Of a stretch of DNA of 41,034 bases, positions 10,495 through 20,009 are shown piece by piece. Where the stretch lies: NCBI GenBank assembly GCA_011774835.1, contig JAACAK010000046.1, forward strand, positions 142,157 through 183,190. The letters are read 5' to 3'. How positions within the stretch are numbered: position 1 is the first letter of the stretch; each line of letters opens with the position of its first letter. This stretch comes from Candidatus Kutchimonas denitrificans. Lineage in GTDB: Bacteria; Gemmatimonadota; Gemmatimonadetes; Palauibacterales; KS3-K002. Below the pieces are notes generated by a model. It was not told the origin of the DNA, did not search any database, and saw only the letters and a list, made by a program, of their open reading frames with translations. Made by a program: the position numbers and the translations under genes.

Positions 10495-10607
10495 AGGCCT
10501 GACATTTTAGGGTGAACCGGGTGCGGGGGACAAATCACCGCGCTGGGCGGTGTCGATGCTCGGGAAGGGGGACGGCGGGAAAAACTCTTCAGCGCGAGGG
10601 GTTCACG

Positions 10608-10635
10608 TTTCACGCCGGGCTTGACCGGCGTGAAA
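10608..10635. promoter_or_regulatory. Perfect 11-bp palindrome upstream of meaB
   Basis: TTTCACGCCGG (10608-10618), a six-base spacer, then its exact reverse complement CCGGCGTGAAA (10625-10635). Its right half overlaps the predicted -35 of the meaB promoter, so a repressor operator is the simplest reading. An RNA hairpin is the alternative. No second copy is visible in this window. Confidence 0.5.
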
Positions 10636-10650
10636 GCGGTCCTCTAGTTT
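10621..10650 (+). promoter_or_regulatory. Predicted meaB promoter, possibly leaderless
   Basis: TTGACC (10621-10626), an 18-base spacer, then TAGTTT (10645-10650). A start about seven bases downstream would coincide with the GTG at 10658. There is no purine-rich ribosome site in the TTTTCGTTTT preceding the GTG, which supports a leaderless transcript. Confidence 0.4.
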
Positions 10651-10657
10651 TCGTTTT

Positions 10658-11743
10658 GTGGCGGCCAAGAAATCGAAGTTCAGCGATCGCAAGCTGCTGG
10701 AGTCGTTCGAAGCGGGCGAGGCCCGGGCGCTGGCCCGGGCTATTTCGTGGGTGGAGAACGGGCGTCCCGGTTTCGAGGATCTGCTCAGCGCCCTGCACGG
10801 CAAGCTGGGTCGCGCTCAGCGGATCGGGATCACCGGGCCGCCTGGTGCGGGCAAGTCGACTCTGATTCACGGGCTCGCGGCGCTGGTTCGCAAGCGTGAC
10901 GAGCGGGTCGGCGTGGTGGCGGTCGACCCCACATCGCCCTTCACCGGCGGCGCGCTGCTGGGCGATCGGATCCGAATGACCAGCGCCATCGGCGACGAGG
11001 GGATTTTCATCCGGTCGATGGCGAGTCGCGGCTCGCTGGGTGGACTGGCGACGACGACGCGCGAGGTGGCCGACCTGATGGACGCGTTCGGTTTCGAGCG
11101 GGTGGTGGTCGAGACGGTGGGCGTCGGTCAGTCGGAGCTCGAGATCGCTGAGGCCACGGACACCACGGTCGTGGTGCTGACGCCGGAGTCCGGCGACTCG
11201 GTCCAGGCGATGAAGGCCGGCCTGATGGAGATCGCCGACATCTTCGTCGTCAACAAGGCCGATCGTCCCGAGGCGAAGCGGGCCGCCGGCGAGCTGCGGA
11301 CCGTGTTGCGGATCCGCCAGGGCCAGACCTTCGACCGGATCCCGGCTCACCATGGCGTGGACCTGACCCGGATGGCCGAGCGGCGGGCCCGGGCCGGCGG
11401 CGATGACGGCGGTGAAGCGGCCGCTGACGCGGGCACGAAGCGCTGGGAGATCCCGGTTCTCATGACGGCCGCCACGGGTGGCGAAGGGGTGCCGGAGCTG
11501 CTGGAGACTCTGGACGCCCATCTCGGGCACCTGGAAGAGACCGGCGAGCTGACCATCCGGCGAAACCGTCGCACTCTGGAGCGCGTTCGAGCGGTGGTGA
11601 ACCGCGGTCTGCGCACCCGCGTCTGGCGGGGCGGCCCGGGTACGGAGATGCTGGAGGCGGCGCGGCCGGACCTGGAATCGGGTCGGAGGTCGCCTTACGA
11701 AGTGGCAGATGAGATATTGAGGAGCGTGATGCCCGACGGATAG
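10658..11743 (+). CDS. meaB: MeaB/ArgK-type GTPase chaperone of B12-dependent mutase
   Basis: 361 residues from GTG 10658. G3E-family P-loop GTPase motifs are visible: Walker A ITGPPGAGKSTLI, the switch region VDPTSPFTGGALLGDR, VVVETVGVGQSE and the NKAD guanine motif. MeaB loads, unloads and protects adenosylcobalamin in acyl-CoA mutases. A Gly/Asp/Ala-rich stretch (about residues 243-265) looks like a loop insertion. It is the first gene of a forward run reaching about 19734, and the mutase catalytic subunit starts 49 bases downstream, which fits its job. The start has no obvious ribosome site (see the promoter entry). Confidence 0.93.
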   Translation: MAAKKSKFSDRKLLESFEAGEARALARAISWVENGRPGFEDLLSALHGKLGRAQRIGITGPPGAGKSTLIHGLAALVRKRDERVGVVAVDPTSPFTGGALLGDRIRMTSAIGDEGIFIRSMASRGSLGGLATTTREVADLMDAFGFERVVVETVGVGQSELEIAEATDTTVVVLTPESGDSVQAMKAGLMEIADIFVVNKADRPEAKRAAGELRTVLRIRQGQTFDRIPAHHGVDLTRMAERRARAGGDDGGEAAADAGTKRWEIPVLMTAATGGEGVPELLETLDAHLGHLEETGELTIRRNRRTLERVRAVVNRGLRTRVWRGGPGTEMLEAARPDLESGRRSPYEVADEILRSVMPDG

Positions 11744-11792
11744 ATGGTGGTCGGAGGCCAGTGAGCGCTTATCGGACGCAACGGAAGACGGC

Positions 11793-13520
<1,728 letters not shown>

Positions 13521-13584
13521 ACAAGAGTCCAGCGGTGAAGTCCACGGTGACGGCAGGAGCGAGGACGGCCCGCCGAGTTCGATC

Positions 13585-14595
13585 TTGAGTGCCTACCCGC
13601 AAGTCCGCGCCAACCCGCTGACCGGCGACCGCGTGATCGTCGCGCCGGCCCGTGCCGAGCGGCCGCAGAGCGAACGCCCGGCCGCCGGATCGCACGAGCT
13701 GCCCGAACGCGATCCCGATTGCCCCTTCTGCCCGGGCAACGAGCTCGAGACGCCCCGGGAGATCCTCCGCATCCCCGAGAGCGAGGAAGGCGACTGGCGG
13801 GTCCGGGTGGTCCTGAACAAGTATCCGGTCCTGGAGGAGGACGCGGGTGAGGAGGTGGTCTCCGTCGGGCCTGGCCGACAGGTCGAGGCCGCGTTGGGCC
13901 GGCACGAGGTGGTGATCGAGGCGCGGGCACACGACCGGACGTTCACGGGCCTGGCCGACGACGAATTGCTGGACGTGCTGCGCGCGTATCGGTCCCGTTA
14001 CGCAGCGGCGGCCGCGGACGCGCGGATCCGCCACGTGGTCATCTTTCGGAACCAGGGGGAGCTGGCCAACGCGACGATCGAGCATCCCCACTCGCAGCTC
14101 GCCGCCATGGCTTTCGTTCCGCCGGCCCTGACGGGCCGAATCGACCGCGCTCGGGCCTATCTCGAAGCGCACGGCCGGTCGCTGCTCGAGGGGATAGTGG
14201 AGCAGGAGCTCGGCGACGGCTCCCGGGTCGTCGCCTCGAGCGACAGCTTCGTCACCTTCGTCCCCTTCGCCCCCACCCACGACGGCGAGCTGTGGATCGC
14301 GCCGCGCCAGGCTCCACCCCGACTCGACGCGGCGGAAGACGCCATGCTCCTCGAATTCGGACGCGCGCTGCGTCGGGCGGTGTCGGCGATGGAGCGGGCC
14401 TTCGACGGACCGGACTACAACCTGGTCGTCCAGAGCGCGCCGCTGATCGAAGGGGCCGAAGCCGCGCTACCCTGGTACGGCCAGCTGGTCCCGCGTCGTA
14501 CCCTGACCGCCGGCTTCGAGCTGGGGGTTGGGGTCCACATCCTGGTCGCGACACCGGAAGAGACGGCGCGGGCGCTGCGTGAGGCCGCGCCCTGA
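13585..14595 (+). CDS. GalT-like (HIT superfamily) nucleotidylyltransferase
   Basis: 336 residues from TTG 13585. CPFCPGNE matches the zinc-binding CxxC of galactose-1-phosphate uridylyltransferases. IEHPHSQ holds the HPH with the nucleotidylated histidine. [20 protein letters not shown] and the end [14 protein letters not shown] fit the GalT fold. The second, structural histidine pair usually seen as HxH before that end is replaced by PWYGQLVP. It may transfer UMP or AMP between sugar phosphates, but the substrate is unknown and no Leloir genes are nearby. Its position between the two mutase subunit genes is odd. The start codon is uncertain. Confidence 0.75.
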   Translation: MSAYPQVRANPLTGDRVIVAPARAERPQSERPAAGSHELPERDPDCPFCPGNELETPREILRIPESEEGDWRVRVVLNKYPVLEEDAGEEVVSVGPGRQVEAALGRHEVVIEARAHDRTFTGLADDELLDVLRAYRSRYAAAAADARIRHVVIFRNQGELANATIEHPHSQLAAMAFVPPALTGRIDRARAYLEAHGRSLLEGIVEQELGDGSRVVASSDSFVTFVPFAPTHDGELWIAPRQAPPRLDAAEDAMLLEFGRALRRAVSAMERAFDGPDYNLVVQSAPLIEGAEAALPWYGQLVPRRTLTAGFELGVGVHILVATPEETARALREAAP

Positions 14596-14597
14596 GG

Positions 14598-14627
14598 TTG
14601 CCCGGGTCACGCCGCGCCAGCTATCTT
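14598..14627 (+). promoter_or_regulatory. Possible promoter before B12-binding subunit gene
   Basis: TTGCCC (14598-14603), an 18-base spacer, then TATCTT (14622-14627), inside the 77-base gap after the GalT-like gene. The -10 is reasonable and the -35 partial, so the call is weak. Confidence 0.25.
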
Positions 14628-14672
14628 GCCGGCGCGAAACAGGAACTTCACCCTATCGACTTCGACAACGAC

Positions 14673-15089
14673 ATGGCCGAACGCAAGATACGCGTGCTGG
14701 TAGGCAAGCCCGGGCTCGACGGGCACGACCGGGGCGCGAAGGTCGTCGCCGCCGCGCTGCGCGACGCCGGCATGGAGGTCATCTACACCGGCCTGCACCA
14801 GACGCCGGAGCAGATCGTCCAGGCGGCCATCCAGGAGGACGTCGACGTGGTGGCCCTGTCGATCCTCTCCGGCGCCCACATGACGCTCTTCCCTCGAGTG
14901 CTCGAGAAGCTGCGCGAAGAGGGGATGGACCATGTCCTCCTGACAGGCGGCGGCATCATCCCGGCGGAGGACATGGAGAAGTTGCGCGAGATGGGGGTCG
15001 GCAAGCTGTTCGGGCCGGGCACAACGACGGCCGAGGCGGTGAATTACATTCAGGAATGGTTCGAGAAAGAGCATGCGGGCGCGGATTGA
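14673..15089 (+). CDS. Cobalamin-binding small subunit of acyl-CoA mutase
   Basis: 138 residues, a single B12-binding Rossmann-like domain. The base-off cobalamin signature DGHDRG (DxHxxG) is present in [19 protein letters not shown], followed by the family SILSGAH and LLTGGGIIP loops that hold the nucleotide tail. It pairs with the catalytic subunit at 11793 to make a heteromeric mutase, as in split mutases of archaea, Chloroflexota and Streptomyces (IcmB-type). ATG 14673 ([10 protein letters not shown]) matches the family start; an earlier in-frame codon at 14598 would add an unrelated tail. No strong ribosome site is visible. Confidence 0.9.
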   Translation: MAERKIRVLVGKPGLDGHDRGAKVVAAALRDAGMEVIYTGLHQTPEQIVQAAIQEDVDVVALSILSGAHMTLFPRVLEKLREEGMDHVLLTGGGIIPAEDMEKLREMGVGKLFGPGTTTAEAVNYIQEWFEKEHAGAD

Positions 15090-15140
15090 TGCGCGCCCGT
15101 CCCAGCCATCGCGCGCGAGCTTCGGAGCGGGAGGGCGAGT

Positions 15141-16778
15141 GTGAGTGCGGCCAAGAGTAAGCCGCGGATGCACCGGCTGGCGGAGGAGTTGAAGGAGCTG
15201 GAGGCAAAGCTACGCCAGGGCGGTGGCCCCAAGAAGATCGAGAAGCAGCACTCCGAGAACAAACTGACGGCGCGCGAGCGCCTCGACCTGCTCTTCGACC
15301 GGGACCAGCATTTCCAGGAAGTCGGCTTGCTGGTCGCCTACGATCGCTACGACGGGAAGGCGCCGGCCGCCGGTGTGATCACCGGGGTGGGTCGGGTCGA
15401 GGGGCGCGAGGTCGTGGTGGTGGCGAACGACGCGACGGTGAAAGCGGGCTCGTGGTGGCCAGAGACGATCCCGAAGATGCTCCGGGCCCAGGAGATCGCG
15501 ATGCGCTGTCACATCCCGATCGTCTACCTGGTCGATTCCTCCGGCATCAACCTGCCATACCAGGGTGGGGTGTTCCCGGGACAGTACGGTGCGGCACGCC
15601 TCTTTTATTACAACTCGCTCATGCGGCGTTACCTGAGGGTGCCGCAGATCGCCTCGGTGATGGGCAACTGCATCGCGGGCGGCGCCTATCTGCCCGCGCT
15701 CTCCGACGTGATCTTCATGGTGAAGGGCACGAGCTTCATGGGGTTGGGCGGTCCGAACCTGGTGAAAGGGGCCACCGGGCAGACGGTGGACGCGGAGACG
15801 CTGGGCGGTGCGGACACGCACACCAGGATCTCCGGCGTCGCCCACTACGAGCCCGAGAACGACGAGCAGTGCATCGAGTGGATCCGCGGCTACATCAAGG
15901 ATCTGCCGCCGGCGCGGGGGATACCGGTCACGTTGAACGAGCCGCGACCGCCGGCCCGGGCGCCGGAAGCGGCCTACGACATCATCCCCGATGACCATCG
16001 GGCCGGGTACGACATGCGCGAGTTGTTGGCGACGATCGTGGACGAGGGCGAGTTCCGGGAGTTCCAGCCCGAGCACGCGTCGGAGATGATCTGCATCGAT
16101 GCCCGGGTGAACGGCATCCCGGTGGGCATCCTGGCCAACGACCGCGGGATCTTCCAGGACAAGAAGGGCGGGCCGCCGCGCTTCGGCGGGATCGTGTACA
16201 CCGAAAGCGCCGAGAAATGCGCCTACTACATCGAGACCTGCGACCGGCATCGCCGCCCGCTCCTCTACGTCCAGGACGTCTCCGGCTTCATGGTGGGGAC
16301 CGACGCGGAGCACTCGGGCATCATCCGGGCCGGAGCCCGCATGGTGGAGGCGATGTCGGTGGCCACGGCGCCCAAGATCGTCCTCACCATCAACCACGCC
16401 AGCGGCGCCGGCTACTACGCCATGGCGGGGCAGGGGTTCGATCCCGACTTCATCTTCACCTGGCCCACCGGCCGCATGGGCGTCATGGAGGGCGAGTCGG
16501 CGGCGCAGGCGGTCCACGGTCGGGCGATCGCTGAAGCGAAGGCTGAAGGTCGCGAGCTCGATGCGGAGACGAAGCAGGCGATGCAGGCCACGCTCGACAC
16601 CTACGAGCACCAGCTCGACGCCCGTTACGCCGCCGCCCGCGGCTACGTCGACGCCGTGGTCACCCCCGAGGACACCCGACAGGCGCTGACCCTGGCGCTC
16701 AGAGCGGCGCTGCAGAACCCGGGTCCCCACATCGGACCGTTCGCTCTGCCGGGCTCGCTGGAGTCGCTGCTCCGGTGA
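15141..16778 (+). CDS. Acyl-CoA carboxylase beta (carboxyltransferase) subunit
   Basis: 545 residues from GTG 15141 behind GGGAGGG. It has the two crotonase-fold halves of biotin-dependent carboxyltransferases. The N-half contains [27 protein letters not shown] and [15 protein letters not shown]; the C-half contains [31 protein letters not shown] and [18 protein letters not shown]. The sequence type is that of methylcrotonyl-/geranyl-CoA carboxylases (LiuB/AtuC) rather than propionyl-CoA carboxylase, and the AtuA gene that overlaps its end (GTGA) agrees. The biotin-carrying alpha subunit is not in this window. The exact acyl-CoA is unknown. Confidence 0.9.
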   Translation: MSAAKSKPRMHRLAEELKELEAKLRQGGGPKKIEKQHSENKLTARERLDLLFDRDQHFQEVGLLVAYDRYDGKAPAAGVITGVGRVEGREVVVVANDATVKAGSWWPETIPKMLRAQEIAMRCHIPIVYLVDSSGINLPYQGGVFPGQYGAARLFYYNSLMRRYLRVPQIASVMGNCIAGGAYLPALSDVIFMVKGTSFMGLGGPNLVKGATGQTVDAETLGGADTHTRISGVAHYEPENDEQCIEWIRGYIKDLPPARGIPVTLNEPRPPARAPEAAYDIIPDDHRAGYDMRELLATIVDEGEFREFQPEHASEMICIDARVNGIPVGILANDRGIFQDKKGGPPRFGGIVYTESAEKCAYYIETCDRHRRPLLYVQDVSGFMVGTDAEHSGIIRAGARMVEAMSVATAPKIVLTINHASGAGYYAMAGQGFDPDFIFTWPTGRMGVMEGESAAQAVHGRAIAEAKAEGRELDAETKQAMQATLDTYEHQLDARYAAARGYVDAVVTPEDTRQALTLALRAALQNPGPHIGPFALPGSLESLLR

Positions 16779-18151
16779 GCCGCGACGGCGGGATCGTGCG
16801 CATCGCATCGGGCCAGGGTTTCTGGGGCGACTGGCTGGAAGCGCCGGCGCGCCAGGTGGCCGCCGGGCCCATCGACTACCTGGTGATGGACTACCTGGCC
16901 GAGGTGACCATGTCCATCCTCCAGAAGCAGCGCAATCGCGACGCCTCCCGGGGCTACGCCCGGGATTTCGTCCCCCTGATGAAGCGGATCCTGCCCGACT
17001 GCGTCGACAAGGGGATCCGCGTCGTGGCGAATGCCGGCGGCGTGAACCCCCTCTCCTGCCGAGACGAGGTGCTGGAGGTGGCGCGGGAGACCGGCCTGTC
17101 GGGGGCGGCGCGGATCGGGGTGATCACGGGCGACGATCTGTTGGAGCGCCTCGACGAGCTGCTGGCGGCGGGAATCGAGCTTCGCAACATGGAGACCGAC
17201 GAGCCGCTGGAGAAGGTGCGGGAGAAGATCCAGTCGGCGAACGCCTACCTCGGGGCCGAGCCGATGGTCGAGGCGCTGCGCGGCGGCGCCGATGTGATCA
17301 TCGCCGGCCGTACCACCGACACGGCCCTCACCTATGCGCCGATGATGTTCGAGCATGGCTGGAAAGCCGAGGACTGGGACAAGCTGGCGGCGGGTGTCGT
17401 GGCCGGACACATCAACGAGTGCGGGGCCCAGGCCACCGGCGGCAATACCGGGGTCGACTGGCGTTCGGTCGACTATGTCGACATCGGTTATCCGATCATC
17501 GAATCCCGTCCCGACGGCGACTTCATCGTGACCAAGCACGAATCACTCGGTGGACGTGTGACCGTGGCCACGGTCACCGAGCAGCTCCTCTACGAGATGG
17601 GCGATCCGTCCGAGTACATCACGCCCGACTGCATCGCCGACTTCCGGTCCATACAGCTGGAGCACGAGGGCACCGATCGCGTCCGGGTGCACGGCGTCAA
17701 GGGCGCCCCCGCCACCGACATGCTCAAGGTCTCCATCTCCTACCTCGCCGGGTACAAGGCTGTCGGTCGCATGGTCTACTCGTGGCCCGACGCTTTCGAG
17801 AAAGCCCGGGCCGCCGATCGCACCATCCGCGGACGCCTCGATCGCCTCGGCCTTCGGTTCGACGAGATTCGAACCGAATACCTCGGCGCCGGCGCCTGCC
17901 ACGGATCGCTGGCCGGACCCCCCGACCCGGACCTCCCGGAGGTCGAGCTGCGGATCGGCGTCAAGCACTCCGAGGACCGACACCACGTCGAGCGCTTCAC
18001 CCGCGAGATCCCCTCTTTGATACTCGCCGGACCGCCCACCGCCACGGGCTTCGGCGGCGGTCGGCCGCGGGTCCAGGACATGGTCGCCTACTGGCCGGCC
18101 CTCATCCCCAAGACGCAGGTCACCCCCCGCGTCGAGGTCCAGGTGGCCTGA
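16775..18151 (+). CDS. AtuA family protein (DUF1446)
   Basis: 458 residues from GTG 16775, which overlaps the carboxylase stop by four bases. [20 protein letters not shown] at the start, [33 protein letters not shown] and [12 protein letters not shown] are hallmark AtuA segments. AtuA is required for acyclic terpene use in Pseudomonas, where it sits with geranyl-CoA carboxylase, but its reaction is not established. In many homologues a small ferredoxin-fold domain is fused at the C-terminus; here that domain is the next gene. Tight linkage to a carboxyltransferase and a hydratase suggests a role in branched acyl-CoA breakdown. Confidence 0.9.
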   Translation: MSRDGGIVRIASGQGFWGDWLEAPARQVAAGPIDYLVMDYLAEVTMSILQKQRNRDASRGYARDFVPLMKRILPDCVDKGIRVVANAGGVNPLSCRDEVLEVARETGLSGAARIGVITGDDLLERLDELLAAGIELRNMETDEPLEKVREKIQSANAYLGAEPMVEALRGGADVIIAGRTTDTALTYAPMMFEHGWKAEDWDKLAAGVVAGHINECGAQATGGNTGVDWRSVDYVDIGYPIIESRPDGDFIVTKHESLGGRVTVATVTEQLLYEMGDPSEYITPDCIADFRSIQLEHEGTDRVRVHGVKGAPATDMLKVSISYLAGYKAVGRMVYSWPDAFEKARAADRTIRGRLDRLGLRFDEIRTEYLGAGACHGSLAGPPDPDLPEVELRIGVKHSEDRHHVERFTREIPSLILAGPPTATGFGGGRPRVQDMVAYWPALIPKTQVTPRVEVQVA

Positions 18152-18153
18152 CC

Positions 18154-18516
18154 GTGCGCGTCCGTCTGCTGCAGATCGCGCATGCCCGGTCGGGCGACAA
18201 GGGGGACACGGCGAACGTGGGTCTAATCGCGTTGAAGCCAGAGTTTTATCCTGTTATAATAAAAGAAGTTACGTGTGATCGTGTGAAAGAGCACTTCAGG
18301 AGCATCTCCCAGGGGCCGGTGGAGTGCTTCGAGCTGCCGAACCTGCGGGCGATGAATTTCCTGCTTCACAACGCGCTGGGGGGTGGCGGGACGCTGTCGC
18401 TGCGGACCGACGCCCAGGGCAAGACGCTGAGCGCGGCGCTGTTGCGGATGGAGGTCGAGATCCCGGACGAGCTGGCGCCGCTCCTGGAAGGCGGGGTGGA
18501 TTCGGATGCGGACTAA
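18154..18516 (+). CDS. AtuA-associated ferredoxin-like domain protein
   Basis: 120 residues from GTG 18154, two bases after the AtuA stop. LLQIAHARSGDKGDTANVGL near the start and FELPNLRAMNFLL plus GGGTLSLRTDAQGKTLSAAL later match the small domain that is fused to the end of AtuA in many bacteria. It is therefore the detached second part of AtuA and probably acts in complex with it. The middle (about 18238-18300) is strikingly AT-rich, with codons unlike its neighbours (FYPVIIKEVTCDRVKEHF), and contains a near-perfect promoter sequence. The last 11 bases overlap the next small reading frame. Confidence 0.85.
   Translation: MRVRLLQIAHARSGDKGDTANVGLIALKPEFYPVIIKEVTCDRVKEHFRSISQGPVECFELPNLRAMNFLLHNALGGGGTLSLRTDAQGKTLSAALLRMEVEIPDELAPLLEGGVDSDAD
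18232..18260 (+). promoter_or_regulatory. Near-consensus sigma-70 promoter inside coding sequence
   Basis: TTGAAG (18232-18237), exactly 17 bases, then TATAAT (18255-18260), lying within the AtuA-associated gene in a low-GC island. If active it would make a shorter transcript for the small membrane protein, the enoyl-CoA hydratase and the 19528 gene. The match is far better than any other in this GC-rich window. Confidence 0.5.
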
Positions 18517-18682
18517 GGCCGTGATCCTGATCACCCTGCTGGCCGCGCTGGTCGCGGGCGGAGTGGCGGTGGCGAGGTTGTTGAATCAGGTGGCGCTGGC
18601 CTTCTATGTACTGGGCGTTGCCGGTTTCGGGATTCTGGGGGTGGCGTCGCTGTTGGATCGCGGGCCGTTCGGTCGTCGTTGA
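18506..18682 (+). CDS. Tiny two-helix membrane protein
   Basis: 58 residues from ATG 18506, starting inside the end of the previous gene and reading MRTKAVILITLLAALVAGGV. There are two hydrophobic stretches, about residues 5-23 and 30-49, separated by ARLLNQ. The tail is basic (DRGPFGRR). I recognise no family. Support comes from the hydrophobic pattern, the coupled start and its place in the operon, 34 bases before the hydratase start. Many bacteria carry such small hydrophobic proteins without known function. Confidence 0.5.
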   Translation: MRTKAVILITLLAALVAGGVAVARLLNQVALAFYVLGVAGFGILGVASLLDRGPFGRR

Positions 18683-18716
18683 GTCGGGGCGTGCTGGCGA
18701 GAGAGTGGGAGTCGAG

Positions 18717-19502
18717 ATGAAAGAAGAGTCCTACGACGCTGTCGTCGTTCAGGTGGACAACGCCACCGGAGTGGCGACGATCTATCTCAACCGTCCGGAC
18801 AAGCGGAACGCGCTGAACGCGGTTCTGGTGGACGAGCTGGCGGACGCCATCGCGTGGGCGGACGCGGACGAGCGGGTTCGGACGGTTCTGCTGCGAGGCG
18901 AAGGACGGGACTTCTGCGCGGGAGCCGATCTGCAGGCGCTCTCCGAGATGATGGACGCGGGGGTGGAGGAGCAGCTGGAGGACGCCGACGCGCTGGGCGA
19001 TCTGTTCATGATCATGCGCAGGGTGGAGACGCCGGTGATCGCGGCGGTGCACGGGCACGCGCTGGCGGGCGGCTGCGGGCTGGCGACAGCGTGCGACATC
19101 GTGCTGGCGGCCGACGACGCCCGGTTCGGCTACCCGGAGGTGAAGATCGGTTTCGTGCCGGCGATGGTGATCGCGATGCTGCGGCGCGCGGTGGGTGAGA
19201 AGCGGGCGTTCGACCTGGTGGCGACCGGCCGCATCATCGATGCCGCGGCCGCGGAGCGGTACGGGCTGGTCCACCATGTCTTCCCGGCGGCCGAGTTCGA
19301 GGATCGGAGCCTGGAGTTTGCCGTCGACTTGGCGGAACGGAGTTACACGGCGGTGGCGCTTTGCAAGCGGCTCATCTACCAGACCGAGCGTCACTCGTTC
19401 GAGGCGGCCATCCGCGCGGGAGCCGATCTGAACGTTCTGGCGCGGCTGACCGAGGACTATCGCCGGGGCGTGCGGGACTTTCTCGACAAGAAGGGGAACT
19501 AG
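18717..19502 (+). CDS. Enoyl-CoA hydratase/isomerase (crotonase family)
   Basis: 261 residues, a normal crotonase length. IYLNRPDKRNALNAVLVDEL is the N-terminal signature. FCAGADLQAL and GHALAGGCGLATACDIVLA form the oxyanion hole, and FGYPEVKIGFVPA carries the glutamate expected at the second acid/base position. By its place beside an AtuC/LiuB-type carboxylase it most likely hydrates the carboxylation product (methylglutaconyl-CoA or isohexenylglutaconyl-CoA type, LiuC/AtuE role), but sequence alone does not fix the substrate. Start ATG 18717 has a purine-rich AGAGAGTGGGAG upstream. Confidence 0.88.
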   Translation: MKEESYDAVVVQVDNATGVATIYLNRPDKRNALNAVLVDELADAIAWADADERVRTVLLRGEGRDFCAGADLQALSEMMDAGVEEQLEDADALGDLFMIMRRVETPVIAAVHGHALAGGCGLATACDIVLAADDARFGYPEVKIGFVPAMVIAMLRRAVGEKRAFDLVATGRIIDAAAAERYGLVHHVFPAAEFEDRSLEFAVDLAERSYTAVALCKRLIYQTERHSFEAAIRAGADLNVLARLTEDYRRGVRDFLDKKGN

Positions 19503-19527
19503 AGAGGAGTCGCCGATCTATCTGCGC

Positions 19528-19734
19528 TTGAAGCTGGCCGGAACCTTCATGGGGGCGCCGCTCGCCCTGGCGGCCCAGCCTCTGGAGGCGCCGTGGCTCT
19601 TCTGGGTCGGCCTGGCCCTTCTCACGCTGGCGTTGATCCTGCCGTCACGGCCGGGGCAGACGATCGGCGAACGGCTGCGAAGCATCTTTCGACACCTTCC
19701 GGTCATCGGATGGATCGGGCGCCGCGACGACTAG
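19528..19734 (+). CDS. Small hydrophobic protein, unknown
   Basis: About 68 residues from TTG 19528. The frame is open back to the hydratase stop, and a strong AGAGGAG at 19503-19509 suggests the real start may be nearer to it on a non-standard codon. It has one clear membrane segment (about 24-40, WLFWVGLALLTLALILP), then a basic amphipathic end GERLRSIFRHLPVIGWIGRR. I do not recognise a family. It ends the forward operon, four bases before palindromic repeat copy B. Confidence 0.45.
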   Translation: MKLAGTFMGAPLALAAQPLEAPWLFWVGLALLTLALILPSRPGQTIGERLRSIFRHLPVIGWIGRRDD

Positions 19735-19737
19735 TTC

Positions 19738-20009
19738 TTGGGAATTCGGGAATCTTGAGTTCGGGATTACTGCCTTCGGGAAGCTCGACTTCTCTCCGAA
19801 TTGTCGAAGTGGATTCGGGGGCTCCGGGTTTCGGGGAGTTTGGAAGTTTCCGATCAGGCGCCGAACGTTGCTCAGCCACTTCCTACCTCCCCGAATCCCC
19901 GGGCCCCCCGAATCCCCGAACCATCTTCAGCAATTCGGAGAGAACTGTAGATTCCCGAAGGCAGAATCCCGACCTCCCACCTCCCCAATCCCAAATTCCT
20001 AATTCCCAA
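19738..20009. repeat. Long palindromic intergenic element, copy B
   Basis: This lies between two convergent genes and runs into the end of the reverse one. The left arm reads TTGGGAATTCGGG, CTGCCTTCGGGAAG, then TCTCTCCGAATTGTCGAAG; the right arm is its imperfect reverse complement, CTTCAGCAATTCGGAGAGAA, CCCGAAGGCAG, ending AATTCCCAA. Its centre is near 19866 (AACGTT). The arms share the CTCTCCGAATTG core and CCCCGAATC units with copies A and C. The HD-GYP stop codon (19999-20001) is inside the right arm. Confidence 0.85.

Noticed and set aside
15210..16808. Reverse open frame opposite the carboxylase gene
   Set aside because: Low-complexity Arg/His/Asp-rich product with no family features; the forward gene is certain.
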